From: an uncultured Granulosicoccaceae bacterium
Lineage (GTDB): Bacteria > Pseudomonadota > Gammaproteobacteria > Granulosicoccales > Granulosicoccaceae
Length of the DNA: 64,000 nucleotides
Assembly: GCA_937981955.1 (NCBI GenBank)
Contig: CALJNA010000110.1
Span: 34,005 to 98,004 of the forward strand
Direction: 5' to 3'
In this document: piece after piece, positions 7,319 through 15,018 of the stretch
Layout of the letters: each line of letters starts with the position of its first letter
How positions within the stretch are numbered: the first letter of the stretch is position 1
Notes under the pieces: generated by a model
Seen by the model: the letters and a program-made list of their open reading frames with translations, nothing else
What the model was told of the DNA's origin: nothing
Databases searched by the model: none
Translations under genes and position numbers: made by a program

Positions 7319-8335
7319 TTAAATGATGTCAACATAGCTTTGATCAACCAGCGTGTCGATGGTGATTGAGGAGTCAACCAAATCTGAATCCTGAAACCAT
7401 TTCAGCTGATCTTCAATAGAAGCAAGATTCAATGCCGAGTTACTGTTGATACGCATGGTGCCATTTATAATTGATGGCGCAGCTTTTTCTCGAGGGCGAT
7501 CGGTGTACACATATTTGTGAATAAGATCAACCATGTCATCAACACCTGCATCACCACCACTTTTGTCGATCATGGCAGCCGCGTAGTCATCAACACCTTG
7601 CCCGAACGCTTTCAGAAAACGCTCAGTCTGATCCCGATTGTCTGATGCATTCTTCGCCGACGTGAACACAGTGGTCACTTGATAATTTGGAATGTAATCG
7701 GCGACGTTGCCAATGACATGAACAGCGCCAGAGCCAGCAAGCGGTTTCGCAATGTGTGGCACGATCGACCAGGCATCTACCTGACCCGACTTCAAAGCAC
7801 CGATAATAGCGCCGACTTTTTGCAGTGGTTTGAACTTGAGTTCAATACCTTCAGCCGCCGCAATTTTAGACCCCATGTAGTGGAACGATGAACCTGCCTG
7901 CGTGACCGCCCACGCCTTGCCGTCAAGATCTTTGGGAGATTTAATACCGTCCTGAAATGCAGCATCAGATACCAGAATTTTCTGCCCGTCGATGCCTGCC
8001 TCTTCGCTCAATGCACCACCGATAACCTTGATTGCACCCTTCTGAGCAAGACTGATTAATCCGCCAGAAACAGCGGTGACTGCATAGTCTATATCGCCAC
8101 TGGCGATAGCAACGGCCATCGGCTGAGCGGCCTGGAAAAACACAAACTCTACATCCAGACCAGCGTCGGCGAAGTATCCGCGCTCAAAAGCAATAAAGCT
8201 TGCCGCATGCGATGTGAAACGCAAGGCACCGATTTTAATTTTCTTGTTCGCCCCGAATGCCGGCGTACCCAATGTTCCCGCTGCAATGGTTGCACCCATG
8301 AGCGCCAGTGCCTGTCGGCGATTTAATTTTTGCAT
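7319..8335 (-). CDS. ABC transporter substrate-binding protein, NMT1/SsuA-like
   Basis: 338 residues. The N-terminus has a Tat-like signal (NRRQALALMGATIAAG, cleavage near AFG-A). Family features follow: KIGALRFTSHAASFIAFERGYF, then DIDYAVTAVSGG, then GQVDAWSIVPHIAKPL. This is the NMT1/THI5-like fold used for sulfonates, taurine, nitrate or pyrimidine precursors. The ligand is not determinable by eye. The gene follows the GntR regulator by 37 bp and precedes the ATPase, so binding protein, ATPase and permease form one complete importer. Confidence 0.88.
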   Translation of the reverse strand: MQKLNRRQALALMGATIAAGTLGTPAFGANKKIKIGALRFTSHAASFIAFERGYFADAGLDVEFVFFQAAQPMAVAIASGDIDYAVTAVSGGLISLAQKGAIKVIGGALSEEAGIDGQKILVSDAAFQDGIKSPKDLDGKAWAVTQAGSSFHYMGSKIAAAEGIELKFKPLQKVGAIIGALKSGQVDAWSIVPHIAKPLAGSGAVHVIGNVADYIPNYQVTTVFTSAKNASDNRDQTERFLKAFGQGVDDYAAAMIDKSGGDAGVDDMVDLIHKYVYTDRPREKAAPSIINGTMRINSNSALNLASIEDQLKWFQDSDLVDSSITIDTLVDQSYVDII

Positions 8336-8372
8336 GTTAATAATCCTCCAGTTGGTTCGTACTTTGCGTGTT

Positions 8373-9038
8373 CTACTTTGTTCTTAATTCGTCGTGAATA
8401 TCAGCAAGCTGATATTTGATAGCTGTCTCGGTATCCCGTGCCAGCACCGCGTTAACCAGTTGTTGCTGACGATCTTTACGCGCCTTGAAATCCAGCCTCC
8501 CCTCCCGTAAGTGAGCTAATCTGAAGCGTCGACTTTGATCAAAATATTTGCGCTGCAGATCGATCAGGCGCGGACTTTGACAGGCTTCAATTAGTTGTGC
8601 GGAAAAAACCCGACAGGCCTCATCCCACTCCAAAGCCACAAGATCGTCTACTTGCTCATTGATGTGTGTTTCGAGTTTTTGCAACGCATGGTGGGCCGCG
8701 ATAACCTGACCTTCCCACTGCACATCACCCAGTTCGATGGCACGCTTTAAAGCGATTTTTTCAATTTCTGTTCGCACCAGCAGAATGTCGGTGGCGTCGT
8801 CCTGAGTTGCCGAGGTCACGCGAAAGCCACGCTGGGCAACCGCTTCGACCAAGCCTTCTGCGCTCAACACACGCAAGGTTTCGCGAAGCGAGTGTTTTGA
8901 ACCGCCATAGCGTACCCGCAACTCGTCAATTTTCAGTTTTTGATCGGGAGGAAGTACGCCAAAGGAGATATCGCGGCGCAATGCGGAGGCCAGTGTGCTG
9001 ACTACCGTATCGTCGTTGGAATTGTCCCACCCAAACAT
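8373..9038 (-). CDS. GntR-family regulator with FCD ligand domain
   Basis: 221 residues from the ATG at 9038. A longer reading would need TTG 9122 without a ribosome-binding site. Residues ~10-75 are a winged helix of GntR type (LRRDISFGVLPPDQKLKIDEL, SLRETLRVLSAEGLV, RGFRVT). Residues ~85-215 are an all-helical FCD domain (LLVRTEIEKIALKRAIELGD, AHHALQ, FHxAL-like FSAQLIEACQSP). FCD regulators respond to small organic acids or related metabolites. It is the first gene of the importer operon, so it most likely regulates that operon. The FCD metal-binding His set is incomplete by eye (H in AHHAL and RLAHLREG). Confidence 0.85.
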   Translation of the reverse strand: MFGWDNSNDDTVVSTLASALRRDISFGVLPPDQKLKIDELRVRYGGSKHSLRETLRVLSAEGLVEAVAQRGFRVTSATQDDATDILLVRTEIEKIALKRAIELGDVQWEGQVIAAHHALQKLETHINEQVDDLVALEWDEACRVFSAQLIEACQSPRLIDLQRKYFDQSRRFRLAHLREGRLDFKARKDRQQQLVNAVLARDTETAIKYQLADIHDELRTK

Positions 9039-9223
9039 GAAATTCCAGTGTTTTTGAAAAAGTTGGACATTATTAAAACTGTTTGCGATTCTCCGGTCAA
9101 GATAAATGACGATGAAATTCAATCAGGAAGGGAATTCATCGAGGAGATTTGTTAAGCCAGGCAACTAGCTGAACGGCGCTTGGCTATCGAACATGCAGTC
9201 AGTATCACCGGCGTCCGCGAGAT

Positions 9224-9667
9224 TTACTGTTTGTTCTGGACCGGTTGTTTTGCGTCGTAAGCAACCACGGGCTGTTTCTGTTTTATCCAGTCCGACATGC
9301 CCTTGGTGTGATTATGTACACCAGGATAGCCAAGGCGTTTATCCAGCAAACCAGCTATGGCTTTACTGCGCACCCCTGCTTCACAAATTAGAATAACCGG
9401 AGACCCTTTGGGGGCAATGTCGTCAAGTGCCTGGAGCCATTTCTGGGCATCGTACCGACCACGCTTATCGAAAAAAGTGAGTGTGTGTGCACCCTCTATT
9501 ACACCGGTCTTTTCCCACTCATCAATGCGGCGAACATCGATGACCGGAACACCTTCGTCGATCAGTTTCTGCAGTGCCTGATTATCGACCTCGGTTACCT
9601 CGGCCACCGTGACAGACGCTGTGCCGAGCAGCACAAGAACAAGAAAGTTACGCAAAAGCTTCAACAT
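9224..9667 (-). CDS. periplasmic rhodanese-domain protein
   Basis: 147 residues: a signal peptide (FLVLVLLGTASVTVA) then a single rhodanese domain. The active-site Cys is C95 in ICEAGVRS, the usual CxxGxR cradle, and VIDVRRIDEWEKTGVIEGA is the CH2A-type motif. Single-domain periplasmic rhodaneses carry or transfer sulfane sulfur. It ends in a polar Gln/Lys-rich tail. There is no operon partner: the CNNM-like gene lies 60 bp upstream on the same strand and could be cotranscribed. Confidence 0.88.
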   Translation of the reverse strand: MLKLLRNFLVLVLLGTASVTVAEVTEVDNQALQKLIDEGVPVIDVRRIDEWEKTGVIEGAHTLTFFDKRGRYDAQKWLQALDDIAPKGSPVILICEAGVRSKAIAGLLDKRLGYPGVHNHTKGMSDWIKQKQPVVAYDAKQPVQNKQ

Positions 9668-9727
9668 GACGGGAATCCTAAATACACACTAATAGGACAG
9701 CAAATTCGGCAGCCGGTTCACCGGCAC

Positions 9728-10837
9728 CTAGGTTGGCGGTGAGGAATCGGTCTCATCCTGTACATTGACATTGAGCCCCATTGCACTGGCCCGCGCTTCC
9801 CACTGCTTTCGCGCCAGAGCCTGCATATCGACGGTGTTGTCAGACTCATCAACAATTTCAAGTCCAAGCAGCGTTTCCAATACATCTTCCATGGTCACAA
9901 TTCCGGCCATACCGCCAAATTCATCAACCACCAAAGCGATGTGCTCACGCTTTTCCGTGAAATCATTGAACAGTTGGGTAATGGGTTCATGCGCTTGAAC
10001 AATGACAATGTCTCTGCGCAGTTGCGCCAATTGAGTGGTTTTTGTATCACCACTGTTAGATTCAAGCTCGTCAACCAGCTTGGTCAGCAACTGATCTTTA
10101 AGCACATAGCCACTGATTTTATCCACTGACCCGCTGAACAGCGGTATTCGCGAAAATCTCAATTGAGGGTGGGCCTTATGAAAGTCATACACACTCGTAC
10201 TTTCATCGGCCGTAACAACGACGGTTCTCGGTGTCATCACATCTTTGACCAGAATGGTATCAAAGCGCAGAAAACTCCTCAGCAAGTTGGACTCACCTTC
10301 ATCGAACACACCCTGTTTGCCACCGAGTTCTGCCATGGCGGTAAAATCGGCGCGGCTTAAGACGCTGGCATCTTTGTCTTTTTTTAGCGCCTTGGTAATC
10401 AGCTGACTTAAAAACACCAGTGGCGCCAGTACTTTCATTATTAGCTTGAGCGATTTCACAGTGAACGGCGCCAACTCGCGCCAGTAGTTGGCACCGATGG
10501 TTTTGGGGATAATCTCTGATAGCAGCAGAATGGCCAGCGTCATGACAACCGGCACTACCGCCGTTGAAATAAACGATGCACCCCAGATGGAGCTGGCTTG
10601 CGCCCCCACACCAATAGCACCGGCTGTGTGAGCAATGGTGTTTAATGTCAGAATAGCGGCCAGCGGACGATCAATATTCTTTTTGAATTCGTCGATGGTT
10701 TTTCCAAGTTCGCCACCCTCCTGCTGCTTGACTGCTGCATAGGATGGCGTGATGCTCAGAAGCACCGCTTCCCATATCGAACACAGAAACGAAAATATGA
10801 TCGATACGAGGAAGAAAATTATCAGTAAGGTGTACAT
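9728..10837 (-). CDS. CNNM/HlyC-CorC family membrane protein (DUF21 plus CBS pair)
   Basis: 369 residues. Residues 1-~150 are a DUF21 transmembrane domain with four hydrophobic helices, containing ILTLNTIAHTAGAIGVG and LSEIIPKTIGA, the signature of CNNM-type Mg2+/Co2+ transporters. Residues ~185-320 are two CBS domains (LVKDVMTPRTVVVTADE, ALVVDEFGGMAGIVTMEDVLETLLG). The usual C-terminal CorC_HlyC ligand domain is absent: the protein stops soon after the CBS pair. Members are implicated in divalent-cation efflux or resistance. It is divergent from the RNase J-like gene with only 80 bp between starts. Confidence 0.88.
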   Translation of the reverse strand: MYTLLIIFFLVSIIFSFLCSIWEAVLLSITPSYAAVKQQEGGELGKTIDEFKKNIDRPLAAILTLNTIAHTAGAIGVGAQASSIWGASFISTAVVPVVMTLAILLLSEIIPKTIGANYWRELAPFTVKSLKLIMKVLAPLVFLSQLITKALKKDKDASVLSRADFTAMAELGGKQGVFDEGESNLLRSFLRFDTILVKDVMTPRTVVVTADESTSVYDFHKAHPQLRFSRIPLFSGSVDKISGYVLKDQLLTKLVDELESNSGDTKTTQLAQLRRDIVIVQAHEPITQLFNDFTEKREHIALVVDEFGGMAGIVTMEDVLETLLGLEIVDESDNTVDMQALARKQWEARASAMGLNVNVQDETDSSPPT

Positions 10838-10917
10838 ATCTATTCACTCAATTCCATCTATTCTTATAGCGGTTTTTTGAATTCGATGCTGGCCCTTCTC
10901 CACCTGCGCAACACTCT

Positions 10918-12279
10918 ATGACACCTGACAGACGCGACTTCTGGTTTCTGCCCCTGGGCGGTTGCGGTGAAATCGGCATGAATATGAACCTCTATGGGCA
11001 TGATGACCAGTGGTTGATGGTCGATTGCGGCGTGACGTTTCGAGACCCCGACGGCACCAATAACACCGGTTATCACGTGCAAATGGCGGACCCGAACTTT
11101 ATCAGCTCTCGCCCGGAGCAGTTACAGGGCCTGTTGCTCACCCATGCCCATGAAGACCATATCGGCGCTGTGCCTCATCTGTGGCCGCAGCTCAAATGCC
11201 CGGTATACGCAGGTGAATTCACAGCCGAAATGCTACGCAGGAAACTGGTCGAGCACAATCTGGTCGATAAAGTACCCATTCGCATTGTTGCCCCCGGTGA
11301 TCGATTCGATATTGGCGCGTTCGATGTGGAATGGGTGCCGCATACGCATTCTATACCCGACCCGTGCGGTCTGGTCATTCGCACGGCCGCCGGCAGTGCA
11401 TTTCATACTGCCGACTGGAAATTAGACAAAGCGCCGCAAGTCGGACACCAGTTCAGCGCTGATCACTACCAGAACATCGGTGCCGCCGGTATAAACGCCA
11501 TGATCTGCGATTCCACCTGTGCTGATGTACCGGGGCATTCGTTGTCAGAGGGTGATCTGATAGATGGGTTGACCGAGCAGGTTCTGGCCGCACAGGGGCG
11601 CGTTATTGTTGCCTGCTTCGGCAGCAACATCGCACGCCTGAACACACTGGCAAGCATTGCAATTTCGAGCCATCGCCATCTGGGCCTGCTGGGTCGCTCA
11701 CTGATCAACACCGTCTCGGCCGCCCGCAGCGTTGGTTTGTGGGAACACAAAGAAACGCTGGTGGATGCAGAACACCTTGGTTACCTGCCACGGCACACCG
11801 TGTTGCTTGTGGCAACGGGCAGTCAGGGAGAACCGCGCACAGCACTTAACCGGCTGAGCAACGACCGATTCCAACATTTATCACTTGATGCCGGTGACAC
11901 AGTTATATACAGTGCGCGCGCCATACCCGGTAACGAAGACGCGATAGAGCAAACCAATGAACGTTTGCGCGGCCTTGGCGTGAACATAGTGACACCCGAT
12001 TCAACAAACAAACCGATTCATGCGTCCGGGCATCCGTCGGCAGATGAGCTTTCGAAACTTTATGAATGGGTGAAGCCTACTCTGTTAATTCCGGTACACG
12101 GCGAAACGCATCACATGGAATCTCAAAGCAAGCTGGCAAAGCAGAGCGGTATCAGGCATCAGCTCTGTGGTAAGAATGGAGATTTGTTCCGAATCGCACC
12201 GTCTACTTCAATTCAACGCGATGCGGTTCAATGTGCCAGATTGGGTGTCGGGCGCAAGGGTTTGCAACAGATTAAATAG
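10918..12279 (+). CDS. RNase J-like MBL/beta-CASP hydrolase
   Basis: 453 residues. The metallo-beta-lactamase motif is LLLTHAHEDHIGAVPHL, followed by HSIPDPCGLVIRT, FHTADWKLD (the metal-ligand Asp) and the late HASGHPS and IPVHGETHH motifs. This order, with an intervening beta-CASP segment (GRVIVACFGSNIARL, LVATGSQGEPRTAL), is that of RNase J. RNase J is usually near 550 residues with a C-terminal domain, which is missing here. RNase J is common in Firmicutes and alphaproteobacteria but patchy in gammaproteobacteria, so transfer or a specialised role is possible. Zinc-ligand positions look intact, so an active ribonuclease is expected. A small-molecule hydrolase role cannot be excluded. Confidence 0.85.
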   Translation: MTPDRRDFWFLPLGGCGEIGMNMNLYGHDDQWLMVDCGVTFRDPDGTNNTGYHVQMADPNFISSRPEQLQGLLLTHAHEDHIGAVPHLWPQLKCPVYAGEFTAEMLRRKLVEHNLVDKVPIRIVAPGDRFDIGAFDVEWVPHTHSIPDPCGLVIRTAAGSAFHTADWKLDKAPQVGHQFSADHYQNIGAAGINAMICDSTCADVPGHSLSEGDLIDGLTEQVLAAQGRVIVACFGSNIARLNTLASIAISSHRHLGLLGRSLINTVSAARSVGLWEHKETLVDAEHLGYLPRHTVLLVATGSQGEPRTALNRLSNDRFQHLSLDAGDTVIYSARAIPGNEDAIEQTNERLRGLGVNIVTPDSTNKPIHASGHPSADELSKLYEWVKPTLLIPVHGETHHMESQSKLAKQSGIRHQLCGKNGDLFRIAPSTSIQRDAVQCARLGVGRKGLQQIK

Positions 12280-12284
12280 TTGAC

Positions 12285-13085
12285 CTAAACCGCTTTTCGT
12301 ATGATTCCCGAGTTTGTATGAGCTAGCGGCATAGACATAGGTGTAGCAACCGGTGTGCTCGAACGCTTTTCCACTTGTTCAGCAGCACCTACCTCTTCAG
12401 CACCCCCGCGCCATAGCAACTCATAACCGACACGACGAATGCGTCTTAGACACCATCCGGTAGACGACTCGCTCAACTGCATCTTCTTTCTGACACGACA
12501 AGCAGCCGTGTCTATGCGACGGGCGTCCATAGATGAAGGCAGCGACCACACCGACGTCATTAACTCGGAGTTAACGACAACACGATGCCGATTCGCAAAC
12601 AGATAGTAAGCAAACTCGTACTCTTTCGGGCTCAAATTAATCAACTTACCGTCTTTACTGACATTACGGCGTTCAAGATTAAATTTAAACGGCGCTACAT
12701 CGAGAATGCGCTTGGGCCGCAGCGCATGCTGCCGAAGAGCAGCCTCCAGTCTTACCTGTAAAACATCTGGTGACTCGCGAAGATCGAAAAAATGATGTGC
12801 TCCGTTCTCAAGCGCTTGAACAATCGTTTGTTCGGCAGTGCAGTCAGAAAAAACCACCACGCGTTGGCCGCTGATACACGCTGGTAATCCAGGTTGCGGA
12901 GTGGCAGTAGATCGACGATGACATACCACCATAGCGCTGTGTTTTTCTGAAACGGTGTTGTAAGCATCTTTGCTGTCAAAAAGACCTGCGCTATAGCCTG
13001 CATTCTGAAGCAGACGGGTTATCAATTTTTTATCGCTACCTTGGTCTGCGATAACAGCTACGCTTTCGGTATTACTGGACTCCAT
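12285..13085 (-). CDS. orphan OmpR-type regulator with degenerate receiver domain
   Basis: 266 residues from the ATG at 13085, where the receiver begins; an in-frame ATG at 13184 would add 33 residues with no receiver homology. Residues ~8-115 have the receiver layout (VAVIADQGSDKK, then QALENGAHHFFDLRE), but the strand that should end in the phospho-acceptor Asp reads SAMVVCHRRST, with no Asp. Residues ~135-232 are a winged helix (INLSPKEYEFAYYLFANRH, ACRVRKKMQL, IRRVGYELL). A ~34-residue polar tail follows. No histidine kinase is adjacent. Control by something other than phosphorylation is likely. The stop is 6 bp from the convergent RNase J-like stop. Confidence 0.82.
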   Translation of the reverse strand: MESSNTESVAVIADQGSDKKLITRLLQNAGYSAGLFDSKDAYNTVSEKHSAMVVCHRRSTATPQPGLPACISGQRVVVFSDCTAEQTIVQALENGAHHFFDLRESPDVLQVRLEAALRQHALRPKRILDVAPFKFNLERRNVSKDGKLINLSPKEYEFAYYLFANRHRVVVNSELMTSVWSLPSSMDARRIDTAACRVRKKMQLSESSTGWCLRRIRRVGYELLWRGGAEEVGAAEQVEKRSSTPVATPMSMPLAHTNSGIIRKAV

Positions 13086-13180
13086 CCAATTGCCCCGTGT
13101 TGGTTTAAGAACTGGATAAGATTCTGATGAGAAAAGTCTCGCAAAATCTAATCGTCTTTTTACTGTTCGTTGTTCAATCA

Positions 13181-13202
13181 GCATTCGTATGCAAACGAAT
13201 GC
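13181..13202. promoter_or_regulatory. palindromic site, candidate operator of the regulator gene
   Basis: GCATTCGT (13181-13188) and ACGAATGC (13195-13202) are a perfect 8-bp inverted repeat with a 6-bp spacer. It lies ~96-117 bp upstream of the ATG at 13085, a common place for autoregulation. No known motif is matched. Confidence 0.4.
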
Positions 13203-13245
13203 AAACTATCGGTTTCTGCTGCCAACCAATAACAAGGTTTGCGAG

Positions 13246-13264
13246 ATTCAATGTGTTATTGAAT
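13246..13264. repeat. inverted repeat ATTCAAT-N5-ATTGAAT
   Basis: A perfect 7-bp inverted repeat 44 bp beyond the previous palindrome. It may be a second protein-binding site in the same control region. Confidence 0.35.
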
Positions 13265-13397
13265 GTTGCAATTGACAAAGCCACTGCGTTAATCGTTGAA
13301 GTGAACTAAGCCAACAACTCAGAAAGCTGGGCAAGTATACACAGCGAGAATTCAAATCGACCAAACTGAAACGCTGGTTTACAAACTCTGCAAACAA

Positions 13398-13430
13398 ACA
13401 ATGGTTCTGTAAAACTCTTAAAACCATTGT
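13398..13430. terminator. 9-bp inverted repeat, possible terminator for the PLP enzyme
   Basis: ACAATGGTT (13398-13406) and AACCATTGT (13422-13430) pair perfectly around a 15-nt loop. On the minus strand the stem is followed by TTGTTTG, a poor U tract. It lies ~275 bp downstream of the PLP-enzyme stop. Confidence 0.3.
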
Positions 13431-13705
13431 GTCGAAAACAGTCTTTAGCGAGGTTTATTCGTGCCTTTTCAATTGTCCCTGATGATGTTTAATATCACCC
13501 ACAGACTAAACAGGAATCGACTACTACTTTCGTATTAAGCATAAAGTCAACACAGTGATATTACCCACCCCATTTGTATACGTTATCCCACCACACAGGC
13601 ACGGAGCAACCGATATAACCTTTTTGGGTAATAGTACCGCCGAGCTAATATCCAGCAAGACGATAAGGCTTACGTGCGAGCTTTAATGTTTATCAAGCAA
13701 ACCTG

Positions 13706-14860
13706 CTAAGTCAACGCTTGATGCAAGTCATCCCACAGGTCATCGATGTGCTCTATGCCGACGGCCAGCCGCAATAGATTTTCAGGTACACCCGTTTCGG
13801 GTGGTTCTACACTGTGGCGATGCTCAATAAGGGTTTCGACACCACCCAGAGACGTGGCGCTGATGACCAGGTTCAACTTGCCTGCAACCGCTAGTGTTTG
13901 CTTTGCGTCTCCATCCACCAGAAAAGACAACAACGAACCGAAACCACCGTTCATTTGCTTGCACGCAACGCCGTACCCGGGGTGAGATTCAAGACCCGGA
14001 TACAACACCTGCGCAATCGAAGGCAGCGTTTGCAAGCGAGTGGCGATCTCCATGGTATTCTGCGCCGCCCGTTCTGCACGTAAACTTAGTGTACGCATAC
14101 CACGTAGCAGTAACCAGGCTTCAAACGCCCCGGGAACCGCACCGGCACCGTGACGCTCGGCACTGATTTTTTCCCATCGTTCATCAACTTCTTTGGTCAC
14201 GATGGCACCAGCCAGAACATCGCTGTGTCCGTTTAGCGTTTTGGTTGCCGAGTGCACAACCAAATCGGCGCCCATTGTTAATGGCTGGGTGAATATGGGT
14301 GTTGGCGTTGTGTTGTCGACCACCAACATGGCATCGGCTTGGTGTGCAATGTCTGCGGCTAAAGCTATATCGGTTACGTGCATCATAGGGTTGGTTGGTG
14401 TTTCAACCCACACAAGATCAGTACGCGCAGCACCTTGCATGGCATCAGCGATAGACTCAGCATTGGCCGGGTCGTAGTAGCTGATTCGAATATCAGCACG
14501 GTCGCAGTAGTTTCGGGTCCAGCTAAAAACACCCCAATACATGGAATCGGGCAGCACAACATGCGAACCACTGCCAAGCGTGTAGAAAATGCAGGCAATC
14601 GCCGCCATACCAGATGCAAACAACAGCGCTTCCTCGCCTTGTTCCAGTTCAGCTATTACTCGCTCTGCCTGAATAAAACTCGGATTATCATCACGACCGT
14701 ACAAATTCGCATCGTTGATTGGATGATAACGATTGTCGCGCGCGTAGGTAGTTGACGTAATAATCGGTGGTGTGATGCCACCGGTAGTGGTGTCGATGTA
14801 GTCGTCTGCCTTGGCCACCAGGGTAGCTTGTGACAGTTTTTTCAGCGTGTATGAACTCAT
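13706..14860 (-). CDS. PLP-dependent trans-sulfuration enzyme (cystathionine gamma-lyase/synthase family)
   Basis: 384 residues from the ATG at 14860; TTG 14875 is less likely. The PLP Lys is K207 in HSATKTLNGHSDV. Other family marks are YGRDDNPS (Tyr and Arg that bind PLP phosphate from the partner subunit), FASGMAAI, WVETPTNPMM, VVDNTTPTPIF and the C-terminal SLGGVETLIEHRHS. Length and motifs fit the Cys/Met metabolism PLP family. Choosing between cystathionine gamma-synthase, cystathionine/methionine lyase and O-acylhomoserine sulfhydrylase is not safe by eye. There are no operon partners; the nearest genes are unrelated. Confidence 0.88.
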   Translation of the reverse strand: MSSYTLKKLSQATLVAKADDYIDTTTGGITPPIITSTTYARDNRYHPINDANLYGRDDNPSFIQAERVIAELEQGEEALLFASGMAAIACIFYTLGSGSHVVLPDSMYWGVFSWTRNYCDRADIRISYYDPANAESIADAMQGAARTDLVWVETPTNPMMHVTDIALAADIAHQADAMLVVDNTTPTPIFTQPLTMGADLVVHSATKTLNGHSDVLAGAIVTKEVDERWEKISAERHGAGAVPGAFEAWLLLRGMRTLSLRAERAAQNTMEIATRLQTLPSIAQVLYPGLESHPGYGVACKQMNGGFGSLLSFLVDGDAKQTLAVAGKLNLVISATSLGGVETLIEHRHSVEPPETGVPENLLRLAVGIEHIDDLWDDLHQALT

Positions 14861-15018
14861 TTGTGTTGTGTGCAATAAGCGAATGGACGAACCACCATCT
14901 TAAGTGAGATGCGAGTAGCCTCTACAGACAGGTGGACAGGCAGGAAGACATTCTAAGCTAAACGGGCGATACAACCTCGAACTACTGCGGCTCAAGCCGC
15001 AACTGGGTAACAAACCGG

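Larger units (their letters stand above)
13086..13705. other. 620-bp gap without a convincing gene, rich in inverted repeats
   Basis: This gap lies between the response-regulator start and the end of the PLP enzyme, both on the minus strand. No convincing ORF or RNA gene was seen. It holds three perfect inverted repeats (listed separately) and should contain the promoter of the regulator gene. The composition is AT-richer than the flanks. Confidence 0.6.

Noticed and set aside
8336..8372. Thiamine riboswitch upstream of the NMT1-like binding protein
   Set aside because: Only 37 bp separate it from the regulator gene, too short for a TPP riboswitch.
9039..9122. Longer GntR start at TTG 9122
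   Set aside because: There is no ribosome-binding site, and the added 28 residues do not belong to the winged-helix domain.
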